A DNA stretch of 64,000 bases from Mesorhizobium sp. NZP2077 (GCF_013170805.1 NZ_CP051293.1:3540001-3604000), one strand, 5' to 3'; positions 12,712 to 23,055 are shown, numbered from the stretch's first letter. A program made the numbers and translations. Notes: generated by a model from the sequence alone, not told the origin.

Positions 12712-14148
12712 ATGACGCCGGACCTTCTCTCCAGCCTGTCGCTCTCGACGCCCGAGCTGATCCTTGCCATCGGCGCGCTCGCGCTGCTGATGGTCGGCGC
12801 CTATTCGCGCGCCAACACCGCCAACTTTGTCACCGGCCTTGCGGTGGCCGTTCTGGTGATCGCCGGCTTCTGGCTGATCTTCCAGACCGGGCAGGGCAGT
12901 GCCTATGGCAACGCCTTCATCCAGGATTCCTTCTCCCACTTCATGAAAGTGCTGGCGCTGGTCGGCTCGGCGGTGACGCTGATCATGTCGATGCGCTTTG
13001 CCAAGGCGGAGCGTTTCGACAAGTTCGAATATCCAGTGCTGATCCTGCTGTGCACGCTCGGCATGATGCTGATGATCTCGGCCAACAGCATGATCGGGCT
13101 CTATCTCGGCCTCGAACTGCAATCACTGGCGATCTATGTGCTGTGCGCGATCAACCGCGACAATCTGCGGTCAACCGAGGCAGGCCTCAAGTACTTCGTC
13201 CTCGGTGCGCTGTCGTCGGGCATGCTGCTCTATGGCATCAGCCTGGTCTATGGCTACACCGGCAACACCGGCTTCCAGGAGATCGCCTCGGCGCTCGGCA
13301 GCGGCGAGCGTCAGCTTGGCCTGGTTTTCGGCCTCGTCTTCGTGCTGGCCGGCCTCGCCTTCAAGATATCTGCGGTGCCGTTCCACATGTGGACGCCCGA
13401 CGTCTATGAGGGTGCACCGACGCCGGTGACGGCCTTCCTGGCGGCAGCCCCCAAGATGGCGGCAATGGCACTGATCGTGCGTGTCACCATGGGCGCGTTC
13501 AAGCCGATCGCCGCCGACTGGCAACAGATCATCGTCTTCATCTCCATCGCCTCGATGGCGCTCGGCGCCTTCGCCGCGATCGGCCAGACCAACATCAAGC
13601 GCCTGATGGCCTATTCCTCGATCGGCCATATGGGCTACGCGCTGGTCGGCCTCGCCGCCAACAGCCAGGCCGGCGTGCGTGGTGTTGCCATCTACATGCT
13701 GATCTATCTGGTGATGACGCTCGGCACCTTCGCCTTCATCCTCGCCATGCGGCGCAAGGAAGGCAATGTCGAGCAGATCAGCGACCTGGCCGGGCTGTCG
13801 TCGACCAATCCGATCATGGCGACGATCCTGACCATCCTGATGTTTTCGCTGGCCGGCATCCCACCGCTCGCCGGCTTCTGGGGAAAATGGTACGTCTTCC
13901 TCGCCGCCATCAACGCACATCTCTACGCGCTGGCGATCATCGGCGTGCTGGCCTCGGTGGTGGGCGCCTATTACTATCTGCGCATCATCAAGATCATGTG
14001 GTTCGACGAACCGGTCGGCGGCTTCGTGCCGATGGCCAGCGAACTGCGTGTCGTGCTCGGCGTCTGCGGCGCCTTCGTGCTGTTCTATGTGCTGATCGGC
14101 GGCCCGATCGGCACCTATGCCGAAGCCGCCGCCAAGACATTTTTCTAG
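12712..14148 (+). CDS. nuoN: NADH-quinone oxidoreductase subunit N
   Basis: This is the ND2 antiporter-like subunit, third of the proton pumps and last complex I gene of the operon. It has 478 residues and about 14 helices, with the conserved [15 protein letters not shown] and [20 protein letters not shown] blocks. An in-frame TTG lies three codons upstream, but the ATG at 12712 is preferred. The stop is followed after five bases by the birA start. Confidence 0.97.
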   Translation: MTPDLLSSLSLSTPELILAIGALALLMVGAYSRANTANFVTGLAVAVLVIAGFWLIFQTGQGSAYGNAFIQDSFSHFMKVLALVGSAVTLIMSMRFAKAERFDKFEYPVLILLCTLGMMLMISANSMIGLYLGLELQSLAIYVLCAINRDNLRSTEAGLKYFVLGALSSGMLLYGISLVYGYTGNTGFQEIASALGSGERQLGLVFGLVFVLAGLAFKISAVPFHMWTPDVYEGAPTPVTAFLAAAPKMAAMALIVRVTMGAFKPIAADWQQIIVFISIASMALGAFAAIGQTNIKRLMAYSSIGHMGYALVGLAANSQAGVRGVAIYMLIYLVMTLGTFAFILAMRRKEGNVEQISDLAGLSSTNPIMATILTILMFSLAGIPPLAGFWGKWYVFLAAINAHLYALAIIGVLASVVGAYYYLRIIKIMWFDEPVGGFVPMASELRVVLGVCGAFVLFYVLIGGPIGTYAEAAAKTFF

Positions 14149-14153
14149 ACGGG

Positions 14154-14975
14154 ATGGCATTTCGGCTGGCCCCAACCTCGGCGTCGGAAGGGTTCCGGCT
14201 CGAGGCCCGTGACAGCGTCGGTTCCACCAATACGGTGGCGTTGGACCACGCAAGGGCAGGCGACCCTGGCAGGCTGTGGGTCGTTTCCAAGAAGCAGGAA
14301 AGCGGGCGTGGCCGGCGCGGCCGCGCCTGGGTATCGCCCGAAGGCAATCTGGCCGCGACCTTGCTCGTCATCACCGGCGGCGAACTTCGCCTTGCCGCGA
14401 CGCTCGGTTTCGTCGCCGGCCTATCGCTTGCCGACGCGCTCGACGCCGTGGTGCCGAAAGGCCGCATCGCCATCGGCCTCGACGGCGCGAGCCAGGGACA
14501 AAACCGTTTCGAGCTGAAATGGCCGAACGACGTGCTTGCCTCCGGCGAGAAGCTCGCCGGCATCCTGCTGGAGTCGGCGATACTGGATGGCGGCCGCTTC
14601 GCGGTCGCCGTCGGCATCGGCGTCAATGTGGTGGCGCATCCGCCTGATTTGCCGTATCCCGCGACATCGCTGCAAGCTCTGGGCGCGACATGCGACGCGG
14701 AAACGCTGTTCCTGGCGCTGTCGGATGCCTGGAGCGAGAACGCCCGCCTGTGGGATGAAGGGCGCGGCCTTGCCGCCGTCAGGCGGCGCTGGCTGGCGCG
14801 CGCGGCGGGACTTGGTGGCGAGGTTGCTGTCAGAATTGACGGTAATGTCGTGCGTGGGGTGTTCGAGACCATTGACGAAGACTGTCGTTTCGTGATCCGC
14901 GACGATGAGGGATCTGTTGTGACGGTAGCAGCCGGCGACGTGCATTTCGGCGCGGTCGCATCCGCCCGGGTTTAG
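14154..14975 (+). CDS. birA: Biotin--[acetyl-CoA-carboxylase] ligase
   Basis: This enzyme activates biotin with ATP and attaches it to the carboxyl-carrier lysine of biotin-dependent carboxylases. The biotinyl-AMP-binding loop is visible as GRGRRGRAW near residue 55, followed by KWPNDV near residue 122. The N-terminal winged-helix repressor domain of E. coli BirA is absent, so it should be an enzyme without DNA-binding control. The frame extends well upstream inside nuoN, but the ATG at 14154 gives the standard 273-residue single-function form. Its position just after nuoN is typical of rhizobial genomes. Confidence 0.93.
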   Translation: MAFRLAPTSASEGFRLEARDSVGSTNTVALDHARAGDPGRLWVVSKKQESGRGRRGRAWVSPEGNLAATLLVITGGELRLAATLGFVAGLSLADALDAVVPKGRIAIGLDGASQGQNRFELKWPNDVLASGEKLAGILLESAILDGGRFAVAVGIGVNVVAHPPDLPYPATSLQALGATCDAETLFLALSDAWSENARLWDEGRGLAAVRRRWLARAAGLGGEVAVRIDGNVVRGVFETIDEDCRFVIRDDEGSVVTVAAGDVHFGAVASARV

Positions 14976-15025
14976 AGCGGTTCATTGTTCGATCTAAACA
15001 ATGACGGCTATAAGTGTTTGTTTCT

Positions 15026-15073
15026 GCGCAATTCCTGTGGGAAAGCCGTTACACGCTTTTCCTGGAATTGCTT
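15026..15073. repeat. Intergenic palindromic repeat element
   Basis: An imperfect hairpin is formed by GCAATTCC (15028-15035) and GGAATTGC (15064-15071), with AAAGC/GCTTTT-like inner pairing. Elements of this composition are dispersed between genes in Mesorhizobium and relatives. Family membership here is from recall of the motif and was not searched. It lies in the birA-rnj gap, so it could sit in the rnj leader RNA. Confidence 0.45.
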
Positions 15074-15109
15074 CAACCGCTTGGCCTGAGGGCCAGGAAG
15101 GAAAAAATC

Positions 15110-16780
15110 ATGGCGAAAGCCGAAAACGCTGAACTCGTCTTCGTGCCGCTCGGCGGCGTGGGCGAGATCGGCATGAACTTCGCCCTTTATGGCTACGGTC
15201 CGCCGAGTGCGCGCGAATGGATCGTCATCGATGTCGGCGTCACCTTCCCGGATGCCAGCCTGCCCGGCGTCGACTTGGTGCTGCCCGATACGCGCTTCAT
15301 CGAGGAGAACCTCGCCAATCTGCGCGGCATCATCATCACCCACGCGCATGAAGACCATTACGGCGCGTTGCTCGATACCTGGCCGAAGCTGAAAGCGCCG
15401 GTGTGGATGACGCCGTTCAGCGCCGGCTTGCTGGACGCCAAGCGGCAGGGCGAGCAGGGGGCACCGAAGATTCCCGTGACGATCTACCGGGCCGGCGAAA
15501 AATTCACCGTCGGCCCGTTCGAGATCGAAGCCATTCCGGTTGCGCATTCCATTCCCGAGCCGATGTCGCTGGCCATCACCACTCCGGCCGGCACCGTCAT
15601 TCATACCGGTGACTGGAAGATCGATCCGGAGCCGACGATCGGCCCCAAGACCGACGAGGCGCGCTTTCGCTGGTATGGCGACAAGGGCGTGCTGGCACTG
15701 ATCTGCGATTCGACCAATGCGCTCAGGGAAGGCGAATCGCCTTCGGAAGTCGCCGTCGGCGAGGGCCTGAAGGGCGTCATTCAGAGCGCTGTCGGCCGCG
15801 TCGCCGTCACCACCTTCTCCTCCAATGTCGGGCGCATTGTTTCCATCGCCAGGGCGGCAAGGGATGCCGGCCGCCAGTGCCTGGTGCTGGGACGGTCGCT
15901 GAAGCGCGTCATCGATGTCGCCGACGAGCTTGGCTATATGGACGGCCTGCCGGAGTTCATCGCCGAGGAAGATTTCGGCTTCATCCCGCGCGAAAACCTG
16001 GTCATCATCTGCACCGGCAGCCAGGGCGAGTCGCTGGCGGCGCTGGCGAAACTGTCGCGCGACGAGATGAAATCGGTGTCGCTGACGGCGGGCGACACCG
16101 TGGTGTTTTCCTCGCGCACCATCCCCGGCAATGAGAAGGCGATCCTCGAGATCAAGAACCGTCTCATCGATCTCGGCGTCAAGATCATCGAGGACGGCGA
16201 TGCGCTGGTGCATGTCTCCGGCCATCCCCGCCGCAGCGAATTGCGCAAGATGTATGAGTGGGTGCGCCCGCAGATCGGCGTTCCCGTGCATGGCGAGGCG
16301 GCGCATCTGGTGGCGCAGGGGTCGCTGATGTCGACCTCCGGCATCGGCCAGGTGGCGCAGGTGCGCGACGGCGACATGCTGAGGCTTGCTCCAGGTCCGG
16401 CCACCATTATCGACCAGGTGCCGTTCGGCCGCATCTACAAGGACGGCAGGCTGATCGGCACCGACCAGGCTATGGGCATCCGTGACCGGCGCAAATTGTC
16501 GTTTGCCGGCCATGTCGCGGTCAATGTCGTGCTCGACGACAAGTATGAACTGGCCGGCGATCCCGACCTGGTCGCCATCGGCGTCGCCGAAGCCGATGCC
16601 AGCGGCGAGACGCTTGAGGATTTGATGATCGATGCGGCCGTCGGCGCGGTCGATTCGATTCCCCGCCAGCGCCGGAAAGACCTCGATCTGGTTCAGGAAG
16701 CGGTGCGTCGCGCGGTGCGCGGCGCCGCCAACGAAGCCTGGGGCAAGAAACCGCTGGTGACGGTGTTCGTTACACGATGA
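15110..16780 (+). CDS. rnj: Ribonuclease J
   Basis: This is a beta-CASP metallo-beta-lactamase ribonuclease with endonuclease and 5'-3' exonuclease activity, important for mRNA decay and rRNA maturation in alphaproteobacteria. The zinc-binding motif HAHEDH lies near residue 78, with further ligands in AHSIPE and TGDWKID. The beta-CASP segment includes CTGSQGE and HVSGHPRR. Length is 556 residues. The frame is open from 15014, but the ATG at 15110 follows AAGGAAAAA and gives MAKAENAELVFVPLGG. Confidence 0.95.
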   Translation: MAKAENAELVFVPLGGVGEIGMNFALYGYGPPSAREWIVIDVGVTFPDASLPGVDLVLPDTRFIEENLANLRGIIITHAHEDHYGALLDTWPKLKAPVWMTPFSAGLLDAKRQGEQGAPKIPVTIYRAGEKFTVGPFEIEAIPVAHSIPEPMSLAITTPAGTVIHTGDWKIDPEPTIGPKTDEARFRWYGDKGVLALICDSTNALREGESPSEVAVGEGLKGVIQSAVGRVAVTTFSSNVGRIVSIARAARDAGRQCLVLGRSLKRVIDVADELGYMDGLPEFIAEEDFGFIPRENLVIICTGSQGESLAALAKLSRDEMKSVSLTAGDTVVFSSRTIPGNEKAILEIKNRLIDLGVKIIEDGDALVHVSGHPRRSELRKMYEWVRPQIGVPVHGEAAHLVAQGSLMSTSGIGQVAQVRDGDMLRLAPGPATIIDQVPFGRIYKDGRLIGTDQAMGIRDRRKLSFAGHVAVNVVLDDKYELAGDPDLVAIGVAEADASGETLEDLMIDAAVGAVDSIPRQRRKDLDLVQEAVRRAVRGAANEAWGKKPLVTVFVTR

Positions 16781-16796
16781 GGACGGCAGCGGTTCG

Positions 16797-17660
16797 CTAC
16801 AAGGTCAACTGATAGCTGACCGGAAGCCAGCGAAAAGAGCCGTTCACCGATTCGATGTAGCCCAGGCCTGGAAATGGCATGTGATGGCCGGCGACCAGCA
16901 GGCGCTGTTCCGCGGCCATCTTCAGCAGGCGCTTGCGGGTCTCGACCGACTGTTCCTTGTCGTCATCGAAGTCGGCATGCCACTCCGGATGCTGGATGGA
17001 CACGACATAGTGCAGGAAGGCGTCCGACCATATCAGCAATCTCTGGCCGCCGCTTTCGACGAGAAATGCCAGCAGCCCTGGGGAATGACCTGACGCGTCA
17101 ATGGCGGTAATGCCCGGCAGCACCTCATCTCCAGGCGCTATGAATGTCGCCCGGTCGGCCAGCCCGGTGCAAATCTGCCTGAACAGACCACGGTTGGCCA
17201 ATCTGGCCTCGCGAACCGCTGTTCCCTCGGTCCAGAACGCGAATTCCGCCGCGCCGAATACATAGGGTGCCCGGCTGAAAACGGGTTCGCCGTTCCTGAC
17301 AAGCCCGCCGATGTGATCCGGGTGGCCGTGCGTGATGACCACCACGTCGATATCATCAGGCCCGAGCCCAAGGTCTTGCAATCCGTCCAGGAGTGAACTG
17401 GCTTCATCTCCGCATCCGGTGTCGAACAGGATCTTCTCGGAACCGGTGTCGATCAGCGTCGGGATGAAACAGTGTTCGTACCGATCCCGGTTGATGAAGT
17501 TCGAGACCGCGAGTTCGAGCACCGCACCTGGCGGCTGTCCGGCTGCGAAGGCCGATGCAAGGTTGTCGCGGACATCTACGGCGTCGAGCAAGGCGGCAAT
17601 CTTGAATGATTCGAGATCGAAGGTGAAAACGCGGGCGCGGGCAGGGCGGATGTAAGACAT
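16797..17660 (-). CDS. MBL-fold metallo-hydrolase
   Basis: This 287-residue protein of the metallo-beta-lactamase fold carries the zinc motif HGHPDH (about residue 111), with further ligands in ASGHSPG, SDAF and AGHHMPFPG near the C-terminus. The overall arrangement resembles quorum-quenching lactonase-like or generic hydrolases of this fold; the substrate cannot be deduced. No signal peptide is evident. It is convergent with rnj and 16 bp from its stop, so the two transcripts meet here. Confidence 0.85.
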   Translation of the reverse strand: MSYIRPARARVFTFDLESFKIAALLDAVDVRDNLASAFAAGQPPGAVLELAVSNFINRDRYEHCFIPTLIDTGSEKILFDTGCGDEASSLLDGLQDLGLGPDDIDVVVITHGHPDHIGGLVRNGEPVFSRAPYVFGAAEFAFWTEGTAVREARLANRGLFRQICTGLADRATFIAPGDEVLPGITAIDASGHSPGLLAFLVESGGQRLLIWSDAFLHYVVSIQHPEWHADFDDDKEQSVETRKRLLKMAAEQRLLVAGHHMPFPGLGYIESVNGSFRWLPVSYQLTL

Positions 17661-17819
17661 TGCCGTTTGTACTTTGCGGTTGCCGATCGGAACAGTCTCG
17701 ATCGCGATTTGGGAGAATGTTCACCAAAGTGCGACAGTGCGCGCCTCGTCAATGGCTGTTGGTCTCGGCCGATTTGACGTATGACGCCAGCCATTGGACA
17801 GAGGAAAGATAGTTCGCAC

Positions 17820-18224
17820 ATGCTCGGACGGCTGAACCATGTCGCGCTTGCCGTGCCGGATCTGGCTGCCGCCATTGCTGCTTACCGCAACACGCTGGGC
17901 GCCGAAGTGACGGAGCCGCAGGCTTTGCCGGAGCATGGCGTCACGGTGGTGTTCGTCAATGTCGGCAACACCAAGATCGAATTGCTGGAGCCCTTGGGCG
18001 AGGGCTCGCCGATCGCCGCGTTCCTGGCGAAGAACCCATCCGGCGGCATGCATCATCTCTGCTACGAGGTCGACGATATCCTGGTTGCGCGCGATCAGCT
18101 CAAGGCCGCCGGCGCCCGTGTGCTGGGCGACGGCAACCCCAGGATCGGCGCGCATGGCAAGCCGGTGCTGTTCCTGCATCCGAAGGATTTCTTCGGCACG
18201 CTGATCGAACTGGAGCAATCATGA
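17820..18224 (+). CDS. mce: Methylmalonyl-CoA epimerase
   Basis: This enzyme interconverts (2R)- and (2S)-methylmalonyl-CoA in propionyl-CoA catabolism. It is a vicinal-oxygen-chelate protein of 134 residues with paired beta-alpha-beta-beta-beta modules. The metal ligands are expected in LNHVALAVPDL, MHHLCYEVDD and the glutamate of LIELEQS. The ATG at 17820 is preferred over an in-frame upstream ATG at 17781 because it places LGRLNHVALAV at the standard distance. The stop overlaps the next gene by four bases (ATGA). Confidence 0.93.
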   Translation: MLGRLNHVALAVPDLAAAIAAYRNTLGAEVTEPQALPEHGVTVVFVNVGNTKIELLEPLGEGSPIAAFLAKNPSGGMHHLCYEVDDILVARDQLKAAGARVLGDGNPRIGAHGKPVLFLHPKDFFGTLIELEQS

Positions 18225-18505
18225 GCTGGGTTTCGTTCACGGCCCTGTTTTTTGCGACATGGTGGGTGGTGCTGTTTGCCGTGCTGCCGTTCAGCGTCCG
18301 CACGCAGGATGACGATCATGACGTGACGCTGGGCACGGTTCCAAGTGCGCCGCGCGGGCCGCACATGCTGCGCGCGGTGATCCGCACCACCATCGTCACG
18401 GCGATCCTGATGGGCACTTTTTATGGCCTGACACACGGGCTGGGATATAGCCTGAACGATATCCCGCACATCGTGCCGGATTTCAGCCAGACCCCGGCTA
18501 AATAG
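18221..18505 (+). CDS. DUF1467 family membrane protein
   Basis: This 94-residue protein has two predicted membrane helices (about residues 5 to 25 and 55 to 75) separated by a charged loop containing RTQDDDHDVTLGTVP. These features fit the DUF1467 family, which commonly sits next to mce and proS in alphaproteobacteria. No function is known. It is translationally coupled to mce through an ATGA overlap. Confidence 0.85.
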   Translation: MSWVSFTALFFATWWVVLFAVLPFSVRTQDDDHDVTLGTVPSAPRGPHMLRAVIRTTIVTAILMGTFYGLTHGLGYSLNDIPHIVPDFSQTPAK

Positions 18506-18996
18506 ATCTTGCCGAGGGCGCGCTCCGACAACATCGGAGTGTTGCGGAGGGGGACTGAGATGCCGCCATGCTTGGGCCGGACGCTAAGCTGACGCTAGGT
18601 CATGCAACTTGGCAACTCGCCGCGCTAACCAGATGATTGCACAAAAAAAATGCAAGGCACGAGGCCTTGCAATTAAACGCGTCCGATCTGTTTCCGTTTT
18701 CCGGCGGCAGCGAGTAACCGCGCCTAGATCGCATCCTCCCAAGACTTTGACCGCGTAGGAGAGCAGATTTTTCTCCGCCCTCTCGGTTATCGCGGGACAT
18801 TAGCCCAAGCCGAATGAAAATGTCACGAAGAATTTTGCCTCGAAACAGGCATTCTCGTGCTGCACTGCACAATAGTGTGGCATGCTTTGCTTTCGAAACG
18901 ACCACAGAGCCTTTGCGGCATGTCCTCAGTTGACGCGCGCAAAGAATTGACGGCCAAATCCCAAGAGGCTGGGCTCTTTCGTACAGTCGGCTGAAC
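18506..18996. other. 491-bp gene-free interval
   Basis: No convincing protein gene is present. A bulged hairpin, CTCCG-a-CAACA pairing with TGTTG-CGGAG (18523-18549), lies 17 bp after the DUF1467 gene but lacks a T run. A strong leftward intrinsic terminator lies at 18643-18671. The roughly 230 bases upstream of that terminator on the minus strand could encode a small RNA, because the caspase gene that also reads leftward ends more than 300 bp earlier. Confidence 0.6.
18643..18671 (-). terminator. Rho-independent terminator for leftward transcription
   Basis: On the minus strand a perfect 8-bp stem TGCAAGGC / GCCTTGCA with a five-base loop is followed directly by eight consecutive T residues. 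It would end a transcript coming from the right, either the read-through of the caspase gene or an unannotated small RNA. Confidence 0.8.
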
Positions 18997-21510
18997 CTAT
19001 TTTGCGACGCCGGACGCAGCCATCGCTTTCTCGACCATGCCGATCCAGCCTTCGTTGGCGCCGGGCAGGCGTCCCTCCGATTTCAGGCCGGTCAGCATGG
19101 CCAGCGCGGCCTTGAAATTTGTCGACGGGTCAACGCCGGCCACGGCAAGCTTGTAGCGGCTGAAGGCGGCATCGACTGTGCGCTGTGCGTTGCCGGGATC
19201 GGCTTGCAGCTGCGCCTTGGCGATGACGAAGCCAGCCTGGTATTCCGCAGCCGCGCCGGTCTTGTCGCCCTTGCCCATCAGCACGTCGCCGATTCGGTTG
19301 TGGCCAATCGCAAGGTCGCGCTGCCATTCGGCATTGTCGGGGTCGAGTTCGGCCAGGTATTCCGCAATGGCCTGCGCGGAACGGCGGTCGGCGAGCGATC
19401 CGTCAAGGTCGCCCGCCTCGGCGCGGGCGTCGGCTATCTTGCCCAGCGCAAGCTCGAGGTCACGCCGCCATAGCGTGTTGCCGGGGTCGCGCGCCACCAG
19501 CTTCCGCGTGGTATCGACGCTGCGCTGGTAGGGTTCGAAAGCCTTTTCGTTGTGCCCGGTCAGCCGCTGCAGGTCGCCGACGGCGGTGAGGCTGACGGTG
19601 ATGTCGCGCTGCAGTTCGGCGTCGTCTGGCATCTTCTTCGCCAGCGCCTCGGTGATCTGCAAGGAGACTTCATATTCGGCGATCGAGCTTTCCAGGTCGT
19701 TGGTCAGCCTGAGCGCCAGCCCAAGCTTGGAATGGCTGACGGCAAGGTCGCGCCGGAAGCCGTCATCATCCGGCGCTTGCTTGACCAGGAATTCAGCCAC
19801 CTTGAGTGCCGAACGGTAATTCGCCAGCGCACCGGGTCCGTCGCCCGAAACCCGCATGGCGTCGCCGATGCGGTTGAAGCAGACGGCGTAGTCGCGCAGA
19901 TAGCCGAAGGTGGGCTCTTTTTCGAGTATGGCCTTCATCGTGGCGAGAGCCTGCTGGTACAGCGCGATCGCGCCGGCGGTATCGCCCATCGCCTTCTTGA
20001 CGTCGGCCACCTTGTTCTGCGCCACGGCAAGGTCGCGCTGGTGGTCGATCTTGTCGGGCTCGGCGGCCGCGCGTTTCTGAGCGGACAGGACCATCGAATC
20101 AAAGGCTTTTCCGGCTTCCTGGAGATGACCGACGGTCGTTTCCAGCGTGCCGATAAATTCCCAGGACAGTGTCTGCCGGTAGCGTGCGTCGTCCGGTATC
20201 TGGAAACCCTCGACGTCAGCGTAGAGCGCCACGGCCTTGCGGTAGTCTTCGATGGCGAGGTCGTAACGCAACTGCGCCTGCGAGGCGCCGCCGGCTAAAT
20301 AGTGCGTCGTTGCCTTGGACAGCGTACGCTCGATGAAGCGGGTTTTCAGATCGTCGCGCGACTTGCCGTCGATATCCGCCGCCTTGCCAAGCAGCGCACG
20401 TGCCTCGTCGAACGAGCCTAGTGCCAATTTCGCCTCGGCCTGTTGGCGCAGCGCCGTTACCTGCGGATCGGAGGAGGCGAAGTTGCGCAAATCGGCTCGC
20501 ACCTTGATGAAGGCATCGGCCGCTTCCTGGAGCTTCTGCTGGCGCTGCCTTGGCGCCATCGCCTTGCCGTCGGAGGTGATGAGCGCGGCGTATAGCGGCG
20601 CCAGCGGCATGTCGGCGTGGGCCGCCACCGTCTCGACCTCGACGCGCAGGTCCGGCGTGACATCGGCCATGGCGAGCAACAGCCGATCGCGCTCGGGCAG
20701 GGCGTCCTTGCTGGCCTGCGCGGCGAAGAAAAGCCGCGGCAAGCCGCTCTCGACATAGGGAAGCTGCTTACCGCGCGACAGATCGTAGACCTGTTGCTGC
20801 ACCAGCGTCAGCACGGAGCGTATTTCCAGCCCGTCGGTGGGCAGGAACTTGGCCAATGCGGCGGAAAACTCGGAGTTGCCGGATGCGCCGTCAGAGGCCG
20901 TCTGTCCGGGCGCCGCGGAGAAGGCGAACAGCACGTTTTCCGCTCGGCCCATGCGTCCGAGCCCCGGCTTGGCCTCGGCTTTCACCTCTGGTGCGATGGA
21001 CACCACGCCGCGTCCGTGGCCAGATTTGCCGTCTCCCGACTGGTCGCCGCCGGATTGGCCGAAAGGATCGTTGCGGCAGGCATCGAGCACCACGAGGCCG
21101 ATCTTGCCGGCTGCTGTCACCGTCTCGCGCACGTCTTCAAGTGGAAGGCTGGTTGCCTTCAGCCGGTCCAGCGAAGACGGATCGGCATCGACCGGCAGAA
21201 GGCGATTGTCGCCGGCGATCTCGACTCCATGGCCGGAGAAATAGATCAGCGCAACATCCGCGCCGGCCGCATCGTCGCGAAAATCCTCCAGCGCGCGCCG
21301 CATGCGCTTCAAGTCGCGGTTCGCTTCGGTGGTGACGTCGAAGCCGAGTTTTTGCAGCGCGGATTCGATCGTGCGGCTGTCGTTCACCGCATTCTTCAGG
21401 GGTCGCACGTTGCGATACTCGTCGGCCGCAATAATGAGCGCGACCCGCCGCTCGGCATGTGCCGCCGAGACAAAAAAGATCCCAAGGATAACTGCCAGGA
21501 AAAAACGCAA
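18997..21510 (-). CDS. Exported caspase-family (C14) protease with TPR repeats
   Basis: The caspase-fold domain begins just after a signal peptide (LRFFLAVILGIFFVSAAHA). The catalytic histidine is visible in FSGHGVEIAG and the cysteine in VVLDACRNDPF. After about residue 330 the protein is helical, with six to eight degenerate tetratricopeptide repeats in which 'AE/GDLDGSL'-type and 'NRIGDVL'-type helices recur. The combination suggests a periplasmic protease or peptide-binding scaffold. The frame opens at an ATG at 21639, but that start would place about 40 non-hydrophobic residues before the signal peptide. A GTG at 21543 or the TTG at 21510 (preceded by GGGG) fits better. The substrate is unknown. 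Confidence 0.85.
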   Translation of the reverse strand: MRFFLAVILGIFFVSAAHAERRVALIIAADEYRNVRPLKNAVNDSRTIESALQKLGFDVTTEANRDLKRMRRALEDFRDDAAGADVALIYFSGHGVEIAGDNRLLPVDADPSSLDRLKATSLPLEDVRETVTAAGKIGLVVLDACRNDPFGQSGGDQSGDGKSGHGRGVVSIAPEVKAEAKPGLGRMGRAENVLFAFSAAPGQTASDGASGNSEFSAALAKFLPTDGLEIRSVLTLVQQQVYDLSRGKQLPYVESGLPRLFFAAQASKDALPERDRLLLAMADVTPDLRVEVETVAAHADMPLAPLYAALITSDGKAMAPRQRQQKLQEAADAFIKVRADLRNFASSDPQVTALRQQAEAKLALGSFDEARALLGKAADIDGKSRDDLKTRFIERTLSKATTHYLAGGASQAQLRYDLAIEDYRKAVALYADVEGFQIPDDARYRQTLSWEFIGTLETTVGHLQEAGKAFDSMVLSAQKRAAAEPDKIDHQRDLAVAQNKVADVKKAMGDTAGAIALYQQALATMKAILEKEPTFGYLRDYAVCFNRIGDAMRVSGDGPGALANYRSALKVAEFLVKQAPDDDGFRRDLAVSHSKLGLALRLTNDLESSIAEYEVSLQITEALAKKMPDDAELQRDITVSLTAVGDLQRLTGHNEKAFEPYQRSVDTTRKLVARDPGNTLWRRDLELALGKIADARAEAGDLDGSLADRRSAQAIAEYLAELDPDNAEWQRDLAIGHNRIGDVLMGKGDKTGAAAEYQAGFVIAKAQLQADPGNAQRTVDAAFSRYKLAVAGVDPSTNFKAALAMLTGLKSEGRLPGANEGWIGMVEKAMAASGVAK

Positions 21511-21726
21511 TGCCCCAATCCACCCCAGCGGACAGCGTCCCACGGCTTTTCGGCTCAAGCAAGCCGGCGCGACATGATCCAAGAAGTGAGGGAATCCGGG
21601 CGCGAGGGCGTCAATGTGCCGCCATGGCCGGGTTCCCATTGTGCCATGAAATGGCTATGAAGCCGGGTCAAGCAAGCTTGTGTCGCGCCGATTCTGGCGT
21701 GGCCGTTCTCATTCACGGACCAGTCC

Positions 21727-23055
21727 ATGCGTTTGTCGCAGTTTTTCCTGCCCATCCTCAAAGAGAATCCGCGCGAGGCCGAGATCATCTCGCACCGGCT
21801 GATGCTGCGTGCCGGCATGATCCGCCAGCAGGGGCAGGGCAGCTTTTCCTGGCTGCCACTTGGCAAGCGCGTGCTGGACAAGGTTTGCCAGATCATTCGC
21901 GAGGAGCAGAACCGCGCCGGTGCGCTCGAAATCCTGATGCCGACCATCCAGTCGGCCGATCTGTGGCGCGAAAGCGGCCGCTACGACGACTACGGCAAGG
22001 AGATGCTGCGCATCAAGGATCGCCAGGACCGCGACATGCTCTACGGTCCGACCAATGAGGAAGTGGTCACCGAAATCGTCCGCGCTTACGTCAAGTCCTA
22101 CAAGGACCTGCCGCTCAATCTCTACCACATCCAGTGGAAGTTCCGTGACGAGGTGCGGCCGCGCTTCGGCGTCATGCGCTCACGCGAATTCCTGATGAAG
22201 GACGCCTATTCGTTCGACCTCGATTTCGAAGGCGCGAGAGCTGCCTACAACAGGATGTTCGTGTCCTATCTCAGGACCTTTACGCGCATGGGCCTGCAGG
22301 CGATCCCGATGCGGGCCGATACCGGGCCGATCGGCGGCGATCTCAGCCACGAATTCATTATCCTGGCCGACACCGGCGAAAGCCAGGTCTATTGCGATCG
22401 CGATTATCTGTCGCTCCAGGTGCCCGGCGAAAACACCGACTTCGCCAATGACGCCGAGATATCGGACATCGTCAAAACGTGGACGACACCTTATGCCGCG
22501 ACTGACGAGATGCATGATGAAGCGGCGTGGGACAAGCTCGGCGAAGCGGACCGGGTCTCGGCGCGCGGCATCGAGGTCGGCCACATCTTCCATTTCGGCG
22601 ACAAATATTCGAAGCCCATGGGCGCCAAGGTGACCGGGCCCGACGGCAAGGATCATTTCGTCTCCGGCGGCTCCTACGGCATCGGCCCGTCGCGGCTGGT
22701 CGCGGCGATCATCGAAGCCAGCCACGACGACAACGGCATCATCTGGCCCGACGCCGTGGCGCCGTTCGACATCGGCCTGATCAACATGAAGGTGGGCGAC
22801 GCCGACTGCGACCGCGTCTGCGACGAGCTCTACGCCGCCTTCGCAGCCAGTGGCAAGGATGTGCTTTACGACGACACCGACCAGCGGCCGGGCGGCAAGT
22901 TCGCCACCGCCGACCTGATCGGCCTGCCTTGGCAGGTGATCGTCGGGCCGCGCGGCGTGGCCGCAGGCGAGATCGAGATCAAGAACCGCAAGACCGGCGA
23001 GCGCGAAACGCTGCCGCTGGCCGACGCGAAAAAACGCTTCGGTGCGGCCGCATGA
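21727..23055 (+). CDS. proS: Prolyl-tRNA synthetase (short alphaproteobacterial type)
   Basis: This class II synthetase charges tRNA-Pro. At 442 residues it is the short form lacking the editing insertion domain, typical of alphaproteobacteria. Visible motifs include motif 2 ([27 protein letters not shown]) and motif 3 ([10 protein letters not shown]), then the anticodon-binding domain ending in KKRFGAAA. The stop overlaps the start of lolC by four bases. Confidence 0.95.
   Translation: MRLSQFFLPILKENPREAEIISHRLMLRAGMIRQQGQGSFSWLPLGKRVLDKVCQIIREEQNRAGALEILMPTIQSADLWRESGRYDDYGKEMLRIKDRQDRDMLYGPTNEEVVTEIVRAYVKSYKDLPLNLYHIQWKFRDEVRPRFGVMRSREFLMKDAYSFDLDFEGARAAYNRMFVSYLRTFTRMGLQAIPMRADTGPIGGDLSHEFIILADTGESQVYCDRDYLSLQVPGENTDFANDAEISDIVKTWTTPYAATDEMHDEAAWDKLGEADRVSARGIEVGHIFHFGDKYSKPMGAKVTGPDGKDHFVSGGSYGIGPSRLVAAIIEASHDDNGIIWPDAVAPFDIGLINMKVGDADCDRVCDELYAAFAASGKDVLYDDTDQRPGGKFATADLIGLPWQVIVGPRGVAAGEIEIKNRKTGERETLPLADAKKRFGAAA

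Noticed and set aside
18600..18905. 101-codon minus-strand frame in the gene-free interval
   Set aside because: The strong terminator at 18643-18671 lies inside the frame, the composition is atypical, and no ribosome-binding site is visible.
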